A DNA stretch of 64,000 nucleotides from Cucumis sativus. Its lineage: Eukaryota > Streptophyta > Magnoliopsida > Cucurbitales > Cucurbitaceae. The notes below the pieces were generated by a model. The model made no database searches, was not told where the DNA came from, and saw only the letters and a program-made list of their open reading frames with translations. The DNA lies in NCBI RefSeq assembly GCF_000004075.3, contig NC_026657.2, forward strand, positions 3,472,001 to 3,536,000, read 5' to 3'. The position numbers and the translations under genes are program-made. Positions 15,423-28,000 of this stretch are shown in pieces (the first letter of the stretch is position 1; each line of letters opens with the position of its first letter).

Positions 15423-17395
15423 ATTCTTTTTTTCTTCACTTCTTCGAAAATGGATCAGTTTCATTATTGTCGTTCTTGCTGATTTTGTTGGGGGGGGAAT
15501 TTGGATGGGAATACTCAAATTGTTCTTCATTTGGGGGAAACCTAGTTGTAGATTAATTACGTGTTTCCAAATTTCTACACACTTGTGAGGATGAAATAGT
15601 TAAAGAAAAATCCAAGTTAGAAATGATCTTCAATGTTCATTGTCCATTTTTCTGTTGTTAGTTTGTTCTTGAATCTCTTCCCATGTTAATAAAAAAAGAT
15701 AAATAATAAATAAGTGAAAAAGTGCAGAAAATTAATTTATTTTTTTAACCATTTATGTTAGGAGGAGCTTATACATAAATCAACTAATCTCACTGGTACA
15801 ACAACGCACATTAATCCCACAACCTAAACTTAGGAATCAACCAACGTCAATATATTTGAATTTGTATCTATTAAAATCTCAATCAGAGTAGAACCACTCT
15901 ACCAAAGATAAAGAAAATTAATTATTTAATATATATTGTAATTTGACCCTTCAAAACTAATATTAAAATATAAAAATTGAAAATGTGAGAGATACGGTCC
16001 ATGCCCATTAATAGATTTGTCCATGATTAGTTAAATGTTTAAATTGACCTAATCTAAAATTTTAGGTTTTTTAGAATCTATCAATCATTAGTATAGGCAT
16101 AAGGGGTTCACTCTCCTCAACTTGATTGTTTTTATATAGGAATGATTGCAAATTTAGCAATTAAATTCAAAATAATTAAGTATATAGCAACATTTTAAAA
16201 AATTGCAAATATAGCAAAATTTGTCAAATTCTATCAATGATAGAGTCTATCACTGATAGATCATGTTGTAAAAATTGGTCTTTCACCGATAGATCATACG
16301 AGTCTATCAACGATAGTTTTGCTATATTTGCAATTTTTTAAAAATGTTATATCCTTAATTATTATTCCTTAAATGGTCATCAATTACAATTATCCTTTTA
16401 TATAATATGTATAAACAGAACCAATTAATATTTAATATTTGTATTAACTATAGTCTCCAATTTTACACTTTTAACCATATGTCCAATCCTAAAATTTAGG
16501 ATGTAAATTGGACCGAAGTAGATGAACTAATTTTCGTATCATGGAAACTCATCAACTTATTTAGCATAGAGGAGACTTAAGCTCTTTCAACTTTATGCTC
16601 TTTATATTATATATAAAAGAAACTAAAAGTGATATTAGCTAACCATCATTCGATCATTTTACACTCGAATTTAAATTTTACCTTCGATCTTTACACCCAA
16701 ATTTAAATTTCACATGTTCATCATTAAACAGAGGATTAATTTAATTAAATTTTTTGAAGATGTATTAACTATTAACTAAACAAACACCACCTGAGATCCA
16801 AATGTAGTTTAAAAGAAAAAATTATATGGAAAAGTCAACTAAAAAAGAAAACAAATTTGAATCATTTTGGTGGGATTTAAATTGAGTATCTTATACTTAT
16901 GATGTTTTCTCTCTCTCTTAAATCATTTCCATTGTAAAGCAAAGGAGGGAGTGATTTCCAAAGCCACATGGGACCTTGGGTTATTCATTCTCTCTTCTTC
17001 ATATATTTTCTTTCACTTTTACGGGTGAGCGGATCCCTTAAAAGGTTAGGATGCTCTTCACATTCTCAACTTTTATATTTTAATACTAATTTTAATTTTT
17101 GATTAAAATTAAAATTTAGGAATTTGTATGAAAGATCGTAAGTATTCATAATTATTAATTAACTGAGAGTAATGGAATAAAAATTTGAAGAGTATAAAGC
17201 AGAATAGGCATAATTAGTAGTATTAATTATATCCCATTGCATGAGGATCCATTCATTAAGATCTCTTCCATTATTACTCCATATAGCTTAGCTTCCACTT
17301 CACTTTAGTTTCCACATGTTCCTCACCATTTCCCAAATCCTACAAACAAAAACCTCTTTTCCTCATTTTCATCTCATTTTCTCTAAACCCTAAAA
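15423..17395. other. Intergenic with one MITE
   Basis: About 2 kb between TIC20-V and the FLA gene. Besides the MITE at 16139-16395 it contains AT-rich sequence with no coding signal. The last 100 bases are pyrimidine-rich and are probably the FLA leader. Confidence 0.6.
16139..16395. mobile_element. MITE, Mutator-like, with exact 9-bp target duplication
   Basis: A 257-bp element flanked by an exact 9-bp direct repeat, TTTTATATA, at 16130-16138 and 16396-16404. The ends are inverted repeats: left GGAATGATTGCAAATTTAGC, right end complement GGATAATTGTAATTGATGAC. The centre is a palindrome-rich stretch built on CTATCAATGATAG-type words. A 9-bp duplication is typical of Mutator-like elements. 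There is no coding capacity. Related copies lie at 37141-37543 and 38818-39071, with weaker ones near 50862 and 56315. Confidence 0.8.
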
Positions 17396-18151
17396 ATGAA
17401 TCTTCTCTTCCTCTTCCTCCTCCTCCTCTTCTTCCCATCTCTCTTCATTGCCCAAACCACCACCAATTCTCCTGCCCCAGCCCCGACTACACTGGCTCTC
17501 GACTCCACCCAACTCAATCTCACGCATATCCTCTCCACCCATGGTTGCTCTGCATTTGCCCTATCCCTCCTAAGTTCCACATCGGCGGAGAAAGCCTTCA
17601 ACGACGTAGTCGAGGGTGGCTTTACCGTTTTCTGCCCAAACGATGATGTTTGGAGCGAGTTTTCACCTAAGTTCAAAAACCTAACTCCACCCGCTAAAAC
17701 CTCCCTCCTTGAATTCCATGGTGTCCCAATTTACATGCCGTTGCCGGTTCTGAAGTCGAATAACGGTGACACCAATACGCTGGCCACCGACGGTGCTGCT
17801 AGATTCGACTTCACGGTACAGAACGAGGGTGAGGATGTGACTGTTAAAACCAGCATTACGACGGCTAAGGTGGATGGGGCTGGTGTTTTTGATGAGGATC
17901 CATTGGTTGTTTATTTGATAGATAAAGTTTTGGAGCCGGAAGAGTTGTTTACTGCGGACGTAATGGCTCCGCCAAAGGGGGGATCGGATGTGGGAGCGGC
18001 TCCATCGTCGGATTCACCGGCAGAATCTCCGGAAGAATCTGTGGCGGATCAAAATGCTGATGGCAACTCTGGGGTTAGAGTGGAGGGTGGAGATCAGTTT
18101 CATTTCATGGCTGTAGCTTTATGTGCATGGATGGGATTTTCACTGCTGTAA
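17396..18151 (+). CDS. Fasciclin-like arabinogalactan protein with a single FAS1 domain
   Basis: Intronless, 251 residues. The signal peptide is about 1-19 (a Leu/Phe-rich run to FIA|QTT), followed by a short AGP patch, 'NSPAPAPTT'. One FAS1 domain spans about 40-185, with an H1 motif 'GGFTVFCPNDDVW' and an H2 motif 'DPLVVYLIDKVLEPEEL'. The usual Tyr-His pair between them is Phe-His. Two NLT glycosylation sequons are present. The tail after 190 is Ser/Pro/Ala-rich, then a likely GPI signal (NADGNSG plus a hydrophobic end, FHFMAVALCAWMGFSLL). The protein should sit on the outer plasma membrane or in the wall. Its FAS1 domain resembles the second domain of FLA1/FLA2, which normally carry two domains and exceed 400 residues. 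FLA1 also sits near BAM4 and TIC20-V in Arabidopsis (memory), so this may be a shortened relative of FLA1. Confidence 0.88.
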   Translation: MNLLFLFLLLLFFPSLFIAQTTTNSPAPAPTTLALDSTQLNLTHILSTHGCSAFALSLLSSTSAEKAFNDVVEGGFTVFCPNDDVWSEFSPKFKNLTPPAKTSLLEFHGVPIYMPLPVLKSNNGDTNTLATDGAARFDFTVQNEGEDVTVKTSITTAKVDGAGVFDEDPLVVYLIDKVLEPEELFTADVMAPPKGGSDVGAAPSSDSPAESPEESVADQNADGNSGVRVEGGDQFHFMAVALCAWMGFSLL

Positions 18152-19661
18152 TTTTTTTCTTTTTTACTCTTACCAAATTGGATCATCCCCTTTGATTATC
18201 TTGCAATGAAGATTTATCTTTTATCTACTAAATAGTCATTTCTATCAAATTTTCTCATACAAATTTTAGTATTTTTGTCAAAGTTTTTAGACTATATTTT
18301 AAATTCATTCCATTTTAGTCCAAATATTTTTAATGGTTCAATTTTAATTTTTTCCCTTTTACTTTATTGCAATTGATTTAATAATAACAATAATTTTTTT
18401 TATAGTTAACATGTGAATGTATTTTCAAAATTTTAGCAAATGCTTTGGTACATAAATTTTCTTTTTAAACATCAATAGCAAATTGTATTATATATATGTA
18501 TTAGATAATTAAGTTTGTTTTGTAAAATTATCTTTTGCAAACATAATCGAAAACACATGAATAATACAATAATACTTATACAACTTTTAAGTCCACTTCC
18601 ACTCATTACATAAACATAATACTACTTTTAAAACAACACACTCATTTTTTTTCTTCTAAATCTATATTAATTATTAACATGCTAAAAAAACATGTCAACC
18701 ATAATTATTCATCATCATTCTTTTGTTCAGAGTGTAGAGGACGGGACTAATTCCTGATTTGGTTGAGTTGACAATCCAAAATATCGAATAAAATAGTTAA
18801 GTTATAACTTATTTATTCTTATTAGTTTTAAATAAGTTAAGTTTATGGATAACTTATGATTAATAACCAAAATTTTATTAAATTTGAATATAAAATACCA
18901 AATATTTAATACAAATTTTAAGCAAAAAAGACAAATATCATAACCATTTTAAAAGAAAATATTAAATATTTTTGAATTAATCAATTAGCAAAACTTTAAA
19001 CGAAGAAAAATGTACGTGTACATAGAAAAAATTTATTAATCCAACTCAACAACAAAACTAACCTATCTCAACTCTTGTATTTTGGATTGGATTGTTCGAA
19101 TTGTTGTAGTAGATGTTTTAATACTATGAAAAGGTAAATGAAATTACCATTTTTACAAGAAAAAAAAGGAAAAGAAAAGAAAAGACGAACAAAAAAGAAA
19201 AGGTTTGTTACAAAATTTAGCTAGAGTGATAGGGCAAGAGACAACTAGAAGAAGTGAAAATCTTAGTAGAGAAGAAAAAAGGAAAAGCAATTCTCGAAGT
19301 AGCGACGAGTGAAATGAAAGTAGCTTAGACGAGGGAAATGAGAGTAGTTTAGGTCGTAAAATCGGCTACTATAATATATCATTTGTCAATCACTAACAAA
19401 TTTTATATATGTGTAAATATTCAATTTTGTAATTTAAAACTATTTTTTCTTATATTATTTTTATAACATAATAAAAACTAAATGAGAATTGAAGGTGACT
19501 ATTAGGATACAATTATGTGAACTTTTCCAATCCAATTTGATATATAATTTTTTGCAATTTGATGAAAAAAAGCCAAAGAAAAATCCATTTTCGGGTGTTT
19601 GATTTGTTCAGCAAGAAGTGTTAAGAACGAGAAGGAAAACGGCAAAAGTTCAACCGGAGCA
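18152..19661. other. Intergenic between FLA and CCDC22
   Basis: About 1.5 kb, AT-rich, no gene seen. A purine-rich patch at 19160-19350 (GAAAAG and GACGAG words) stands out but does not encode a recognisable product. Confidence 0.55.
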
Positions 19662-22600
19662 ATGGAGGAATCTCAGGAAATTCTTCTCAATTCTCTCCAA
19701 AAATCAGGTGTTTCAATCCCAACAGACCTTTCCTCGATTCGGAACTTATCCCCTCCCATATTCTTCTCCATCTGTGCTCAAGTTTTGAATCGAATACATC
19801 CCCAAACTAAAACCCCCTTCTCCACTTCTCTTCCGGACTCTGTCGCCGATCAATTCAAGGTATCTTCTGAAATCGCTTCCGCCATTAAGGATCTGGGTTT
19901 CATCGGAGATATTAGCTTCCACAAGGTATCCCACTACTTCCTTTTTTTCACCAACTAATTTTGTTGCTGTTTATATTTGGTTCGTTTATCAATTTACTCA
20001 GCTCTGATTTTGGTACATTTTCCATGTTAGCATTCTATTTCTGTTCATGGTGATCGTAGTGCAGCTTAAATTTTAAGGAGAGTGATAAATTTATAATCTA
20101 AACTTCGTATTGTACCTCTTGGACATTATTAGCAAAAGTTAAGGCACCCCATTTGATGATCATTTTGTTTTTGGTTTCAATTATGCTTGTTTTCTCATCC
20201 TAAACATGTTGGATTTTCAAGAACTAAATCAAGATTATACAAACTAGTTTTTTTAGTTTTGAAAATTTGGGGTGGTTTTGAAAACGGTTTTAAAAAGTAA
20301 GTGATAAAGCAAAAAAACTGTATGTGGAAGTAGTGAATCTGAGGTTAATAGACTTTTTTGGAATTGTACTTAGAAACAGACTACATGTGTTGCTTACAAC
20401 AGTTCTTGTATCCATCTGAAGAGGACTTGTACAAGCTGATAAGATTCTTGGTGGAGAGGCTTCCTGAAGCTTCAGATGGAAAATTTAAGGTTTTGGAAGA
20501 TGGTGATGGTAGGAAAGAAACAAAAGCCGACACTTCGAAATGCTACTATGTGGAGAACCAATCAAACAAGATCGATACTGACGATTCCGTTTCTACCCAT
20601 CAGAAGGTTGAGAACAAACTTGCTGATCTCAATATTGTTGCTGAAGAGACAAAATCTCCAGATTCCATCGTTGATAGATTCTCTGATTTCCATCTCGACC
20701 GAAAAAGTTCGGGTGAAGCAGCTATGGTCGACAATCTTGTTAACGCTTCCAAGGATCAGTCTGAGGTGTCTGGAAATGAATCAGTTGAACTGCAGGGGAA
20801 TAATAGACACGAAGTTGGTACTTACATTCAGAAGACCTTTGAAGTAAGTACATATGTTTCTTAACTTCAAACAATTATTAAAATCTAGATTTAGACATCA
20901 ACTAGACATATGAGAGAACAAATAAATGGTCTTCCCCTTGGAAAAGGGTATTAGATTGGATGATATAACGAATATATGATATCTTCTTTTTTCGAATGAG
21001 AACTGAGACTAAGGAATTTCAGGATCAAGAGATCGGACCATTGGAAGAGGTCACTACAAATGCTTCTGAACTAAAGCATTTTCAAGTGGAGTTGGAAAGG
21101 TTGAAGGCAGTAACCAGTATTGTATTTGATGACAACCATTCGATTGAATTTCATCTTCGGCAGCTGGAGGAGCAAATAAATTCTAGAAAACTGGATCTTC
21201 TTGAAATGAAGTCACGGTGGTGGGGCATCATTTCAGTTTGATGGCTGGATTAACTTTTATACTACTGCTTTGGCATTATATTTAGTTTAAAAACGAAGTC
21301 ATGTAGATATTAAATTCTAATACAAAGATGTAGATTTCATTTGTTTTTTTCTTTATCATTGATCTCTACAGGGATGCAGAGAGGGAGCTTTTAGAAATTA
21401 AAAGGCGAAGTCTACAAGAATCACTATGTGCAAGTAATCCAAAGGCTCAAGAAAAGCTGCAAAAATTGAGGGAGTTTGAATCGGAAAAGAAGCTCATTGA
21501 GTTGGAAATCAGGAGGCGGTATGCTACTTTCTTTTAATATTAAATAGGAAGTGAATCCTTACTGAAATCTCTGAAATATTCTCAGTATTTCTAGTAATAG
21601 TTTTTCAAAATGAACTACTGTCACATGAAATAGATGTTTTAGATTAGAAGTTATTTGGAGAATACCCTCCACGTCTTAGTTATAAATTGAGTTTTTCTTT
21701 ACTTTTGAAGAGTGAAAAGTACTTGTAGCTAATTAAAAATTACTTTTAAAATTTATTTCGGTATTTTATTACATTAACAAAAATGCTTTTATAAAATGTA
21801 AGCACTAGTCCTTAGAAGTACTTAACTGGTTTGCATATTTGTCAAAAATCATCTTGAACTTACCATCAAGTATCAATCCCTTAGGTTAAATCTTAATCAT
21901 TATAGATTAGTGGTTTCCTGAGCAAGCTAGGTTTTGAAAATCAGTATCAACCTATCTTTATATAAAGTGATGTCGTAATGAGGGCTTTTCCTTTTTGGGT
22001 GGGTGGGTTTGTTGGCATATGAACATTGATGTTACTGATAACGGGAAGTAATCTGTACTTTTGTGGAGATAGTTTTTAGGGATCTATTGTGTGTTATGTT
22101 AGTATTTTATATTCAAAATACAGTTCATGGTGTCTTTTTCAACATTTACAAGTTTTACATATTTTATTTTTTGGTTTAAACACGATAGATTATATAGTTT
22201 TTCTACCCCAACTCCAAGAAAATTTCCTGATCATAATATGCAACATAAAAATTTCTTGCATGCCTAGAACCATATTAATTCTTCCTGATCAAATATTGTT
22301 ATCCATTCTTCAGGGAGGAAGAAAATTCTAATATCGCAATAGATCTTAAGAAGCAGCCCAAGCAATTATCGAGACGATCCTATATCAATAGAGTAAAAGA
22401 GATCACAAAAAACAGTCGGAAACAAGACGCTGACATTGATCGAATCCTTAAAGAAACTAGAGAGCTTCAACTAGAAAGTAACAATATTCAAGAACGCCTC
22501 CATAGAACCTATGCAGTTGTGGATGAGCTAGTTCTCAGGTATGCATCACAGAACTCTTGCATCGTTGACTAATGTGGTGGTATTAACGTCTCGCTTTCTC

Positions 22601-22956
22601 GTCCCTCTTTTACATTTCATTCTCAACCCGAAAAAGAAAATTCGAGGTTTTATCTTGCTGAGAAAACTAGCTGAAGTGATTCATGTCTATGCAGGGAAGC
22701 AAAAAAAGATGACACAGGCAAACAAGCACACAAGCTTTTAACTAATATCCATGAGAATTTTGGCGAGATCTCGAACAAAATCCTCTCAACTGATAGACTA
22801 AGAAGAGAAACTGCAGAATACGAGAAGAAGATAGCGGCCTCGGCATCCCGAAGCTTAAACTTTAACAAACTACAAGCTGATCTGGATGCTATCAGGAGAG
22901 AAAATGGTCACCTGGAGCAACATCTATGCCATAAAAAAACCATTGACAAAGTGTAG
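19662..22956 (+). CDS. CCDC22: CCDC22 homologue (coiled-coil protein of the Commander/CCC complex)
   Basis: Six exons that I assembled: 19662-19925, 20403-20843, 21023-21219, 21372-21518, 22314-22538, 22695-22956; 511 residues. The N-terminal CH-like region has 'LLNSLQKSGVSIPTDL', then 'AIKDLGFIGDISFHKFLYPS' across the first intron. This lines up with the human CCDC22 start (ILIHSLRQAG ... NFLYPSE). The middle (about 120-230) is acidic, low-complexity linker. The C-terminal part is coiled coil: 'ADIDRILKETRELQLESNN', 'RTYAVVDELVLREAKKDD', 'LDAIRRENGHLEQ', matching the conserved human C-terminus. In animals CCDC22 pairs with CCDC93 and COMMD proteins in endosomal recycling; the plant role is little known. 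Exon 3 has two donors three bases apart (after 21216 or 21219). I chose the second because it gives SRWDAERELLE. Confidence 0.9.
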
Positions 22957-25015
22957 AATATTTTCTGGGGTTTTGTTTAGCGTAAATCATTCATCATGCT
23001 TTTTGCAGCGATTACATTCTAGTGTAAAGGATAGAATGATACAATACAAATGGCACTGCTGTTACTAAATTGGGATTTCAATAATGAGTTGGAATTTGAT
23101 GGCTTATGATATAAGTTTTCTACTTTTGGGTTTTTATTGTGATTTTAGATGTGTATTGAAATGGAAGATAGCATCATCATTTTTAGGGTAGGGGATTCCT
23201 TGATTTTCAAGTTACGTACTCCACTGGAACTTTGGTGGTTAAGCAGTTTTAGGCATTTTTCTTCCCTTTTAACATTTTGAAGCTTCTTCTACTTGAAGAA
23301 TCTTAACAAATTCCATAATGATTAAGGGAATAAGTTTTTACTTGTTGTCCAAAAATTTATTACTTGATAATTCTTTTAAAAATAAAACTATTACTTCACT
23401 ATTGTATTTCTATTAAATAAGGTCTCGTTTGAAATCTAATAAGGTTGCAAAAAAAAAAGTTTTTAAGTGGAGAAATGATTATATTAAAATTGCTTACAAG
23501 GATGTCATATATTTTTATTAAACAATTATAGAAACGTTTCTTTAATTATCAATGTCTATTATTGATAGAACTTTGAAAATTTACCTTTTTTTTATCTCTA
23601 TATTTGATAACTATTTTGGTTTATTATGATATATTCGAAAAAGCTCCTTTCAAAAAATTGGTTTTTAACTTGAAAATTTGATCAAAAATTCGAATATTAA
23701 CCTAAAAAAAGATGAGAAGTACGGTAAAATCGAGGGAATTAAAAGCTAAATTATTAAATGTTAGTTTTCATAAATATAACAAAACACCGTAAATAAGTTC
23801 ATATAACAAAACAAAAAACTAATTGCAAAATATTTTAGATGGTTTCGATTTCTTCTGCAATTTTTCTTTTATATTTTTTTGAAATCACGATCATTGTTCT
23901 ACTATTATTATTATTATTTTCCATCATACTTCTGCTATTATTATCTTTATTTTCAATTAATCTTCAATCTTGAATTATTCTTTTCAATATGTCATGGACA
24001 CAGATGAACTATATAATTGTTTATCATAGAGCTTTTCAAAACCATCGTTTGTCATGCACAACACGATCTTGTATCATAAGCATACACAGTTGTGTATCAT
24101 AATTTACACGATCGTTTATTAGGGCTTTTCAAAACCATTGCTTATCATGAACTACGCATGGTCATGTATGATCACAAGATCGTTCACTAAGTTTTTTTTC
24201 TTTTTTCAAAACCATCGTTTATCATGAACTAACAATCGTGGATCATGAACCATGCGATGATGTATCGTTTCCTATAATATTGCATATCATGATTGTTTAA
24301 AAGAAGAATTACACTCGCATCTAGCCAATTAATCATGTGTCATTTTTTGTATTTGGCTCGTTTATTATATTTTTTTAAAAACTCCATTATTAAACAAAGA
24401 CTGTTTTCTTTTGTCTTAAAGTTTGGCTTAGACAAGAAAGAAAAGAAGCACGAGCACGTATGTAAAATTTATATTTATATGCTAAAATTTCAAAACAATA
24501 ATAATAAAGAAAAATGAAACTTTTAGTAACGATAGTTAATCTTTTCATCTCCTAAGTTATGCTCGAATTGACTAATATATCATTATTGTTATTATTATTA
24601 TTATTATTTCCATTAAATATAATTAATGAAACCTTAACTTCTCCGTAAACAACCAATGTCGGTTCTGATTTTGTCACCCAACTGTGACAAACGCTTTACA
24701 CGTGGACGTCTAAGAACCTGCCAAGTGGTATCTACCATTGGACCCACCACCCTAATATAACCATACAATCAATCACAATGAAAGCAAAACTATAACCAAA
24801 TCATTTCATTTCTTTTCTTTTTGTAATTTGTGTGTGTTCTTTTTTGGGTGAATTTCCCCAATCATCCTTTCAAAATAAAAAAAATTCTTTTATAAGGGTC
24901 TCTTTCTTCTTCCCTCATTGATTTTCTCTAAAAGAGGTTGCCACATTGCCATCACTTTTGCTTCTCCATTTCCTCCATTGATGTGTGATTTCAATACAAC
25001 TCTGCTTACACAGAA
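22957..25015. other. Intergenic with degenerate tandem repeats
   Basis: About 2 kb. It holds the degenerate repeat block at 24020-24290 and ATT microsatellites near 23905-23920 and 24585-24608. The region 24650-24980 is less AT-rich and ends in the leader of the next gene. No coding region is seen. Confidence 0.55.
24020..24290. repeat. Degenerate tandem repeat, roughly 80-90 bp units
   Basis: The word 'TTTTCAAAACCAT' recurs at about 24033, 24127 and 24203. Each time it is followed by '(G)TTTATCATGAACTA'-like sequence and by inverted words such as ACGATCG, ATGATAC and GATCGT. Units are 77-93 bp and heavily diverged. The spacers are not unique sequences of fixed length, so this is a minisatellite-like block. 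Confidence 0.65.
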
Positions 25016-28000
25016 ATGGGGTTTCTTGATTCTCTGTTTGGAAAAGATTCAAGAAAGTTTATCAAAAGAAAAGATAGCGATGCTGGTGAAGCAGGTGATT
25101 TCACTTTCACCCTTTTTAATCCTCTTTTGTTTGTATATGTTTTTCTTTAGTTCAATCTTGGATTTCTGGCATCTGGGCTTGTGTTTTTCTTTTTCCTTTT
25201 TATTCTTATCGATTGCATTGTGGTTTCCAAATCCAAATTCATTGGTTTGATTTGGGGATTTCATAGTTTTTGCATCTTCTTCTTGTAGTTGATATTTGGA
25301 ATTGGAGGTTCCGTTTTACATTGTAATTTCTGAATTGTTCTGTGTATGAAGATTTCATTTATTAATAAATATGAGATACCTTGGCTGTTTCCTATTGATC
25401 ATTGGTGTTGTTATCTATGTTTTTTCATGAACAGAAGTTCTCATACTCTATAAATCCACAGGCCGAGCGCTCGAAGAAATCAGAGGTTCGCTTTATAATG
25501 AACTACGAACTTCCGATGGGGCGAAACGGCAACAGCAGCGATATTGCGGACCTGTAGTGGCAATGACATTCAATTTCATGGTTGCTGTTGGAATTATAAT
25601 GGCAAACAAATTAGTAAGAAAAATGTTTTAACCATTTGAACATATTTAGAACATATTTATTGTGTTTGGGAATAGACGAGGCTCTTTACGTTTGTGTGTT
25701 TATTATTTTTATTTTGTTTTGTTTTGCAGGTAATGGGAAGAGTTGGATTTAACTTTCCAATATTTCTCACATTAATACATTACACTATTGCATGGTTTTT
25801 ACTAGCAATTTTCAAGGCACTTTCTTTGCTTCCTGTTTCTCCTCCTACCAAAACCACTCCCTTCTCTTCTCTTTTCTCCTTAGGTGTTGTCATGGCTTTT
25901 GCTTCAGGTCTTGCCAATACAAGTCTAAAGCATAACAGGTTTCCCCCTCGGATTCTTTTTCCTTTCCTTTGTCTTTCACAACGAGTCGTTGGTCGGGTTG
26001 CGCAAGAGGGGGGGATATTGTTTTTAAAAGCTATTGAGGCTTATGCTTAAGGCTCGCCTCGAGGCGAGGCTCTAACTTTTAGCTTGAAATTTAAGCCTTT
26101 GTTGAACCATAAGAGGCTTACGCCTCCCATAGAAGGGGTTTACACCTTTGTAAAAGTGTATCAAGGATTAAAATCTCTACACCTCGTGTAATGGTTGGAA
26201 AAATACTAGTGAAAATTTGAACTCTTTTATTACTTTTTACTGGTGTAATTAAAATGTCATCAAATACCGGATTTGTGAAATGTTTTCATTTCAATTTGAG
26301 GTTTACGTCTCATACAGTCTCGAAACTTCCACTTCACCTCTTTAAGAAGAAAAGCCTCAAGGTTGCTTTTAGCTTTTTAAAATACTTGGGAGGGGAAGCG
26401 TTTTCTTTGGTTTCTTACTTTTGAATTCGATGTGCAGTGTTGGATTCTACCAGATGGCTAAAATTGCAGTAACTCCCACAATTGTTTTTTCAGAGTTCAT
26501 ACTCTTCAAGAAAACCATTTCTTTCAAAAAGGTCCCAACAAAACAAAAAAATACAATATATATCTATCCATAGAGAAATTTGCCTACTTCCTCATGATGT
26601 GTTTGTTTTGTTCAGGTATTGGCTTTGTCTGTCGTCTCCATCGGTGTTGCGATTGCAACCGTAACAGATTTAGAGTTCAACCTATTTGGTGCCTTGATCG
26701 CAATTGCTTGGATAATCCCAAGTGCCATAAACAAAATACTTTGGTCGAATCTGCAACAACAAGCGAGTTGGACGGCATTAGCGTGAGTTCTTGTTGTTAT
26801 TACTTTACATTTGACCTCTCATCTCTCCCCATTGAGGAGACCTATTTTTTCACAATATGTAGTTTCAACTTGTGGTGTGTGTTAGGTTGATGTGGAAAAC
26901 TACACCAATTACAATATTTTTCTTACTTGCTCTCATGCCTTGGCTGGATCCACCAGGAGTTTTATCTTTTAAATGGGATCTTGGTAGTTCAACTGCTATT
27001 TTGATATCAGCTCTTCTTGGTTTTCTCTTGCAATGGTCTGGAGCTTTGGCGCTTGGGTGAGACTTCTGTTATTTTGTTTTTCCTTTCCCTTCTTTTTTGT
27101 TTTGGACTGCTCTATCTTTGATTCCTTTTGATAACCATTTAGTTTTTGGTTTTTAAAATATTTGGTTATTTTTGCATTTAGTACTTTTTGGTTTTTGAAA
27201 TATTTGGTTATTTTTGAATTTCTTTCCCTTCGTATTCATCTTTTTAGTTGAACATTTGAATGCTTAGTCATAATCCAAGAACAAAAACAAGTTTAGACAA
27301 TGAGCTCGTTTTGGTTTTTTGTTTTTGAAATTTATGTTTGTTTCCTTGATATGGTTTGTTAGACAAAGGTACAAAAACTAGTTTTTTGAAAAATGTTCTT
27401 TTGTTAGTTTTGAAATTTATGCTTGTTTTTTAAACAAGAGTAGAAAGTGGATAACGAAAGATAGAAATTTTGGGGTAAGAGTAGGGTTTAGAAGGTTAAT
27501 TTTCAAAAACAAACTATTTATTGATAAGACCCACTTTACAAAACTTGGTATGGTTTTCGAAAATACTCCTAAAAAATAGATTGCATAATAGAAGATATGT
27601 TCTTTAGGCCCGTTTTTTAGCACGATATAGCATATAGATGAACAACATGGCCTTTGCAATATACTCTCCTTTCTCGATACATCACATCAAAGCTCTTTTT
27701 ATATATAAAAACTGTCCCACTTATTTTAACCATTTGACAATTGTACCAAATCACCAACATTTTTCTAATAAACATACTATATCATCGTTTAAAAGACTAT
27801 TCCATATAGTAACAATAATCTTCTTACTTCATTAGCAGTGTTGTTGTTCAATTTTGTGCAGTGCAACCTCTGCAACATCTCATGTTGTTTTGGGACAGTT
27901 CAAGACTTGTGTAATTCTGCTTGGAAGCTATTTTGTTTTTGGGTCCGATCCCGGGTTCGTCAGCATTTGCGGAGCGGTTACAGCACTCGGTGGAATGTCT

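Noticed and set aside
24020-24290. Repeat block considered as a CRISPR-like array
   Set aside because: Units are diverged and of unequal length, without unique spacers, and the DNA is plant nuclear.
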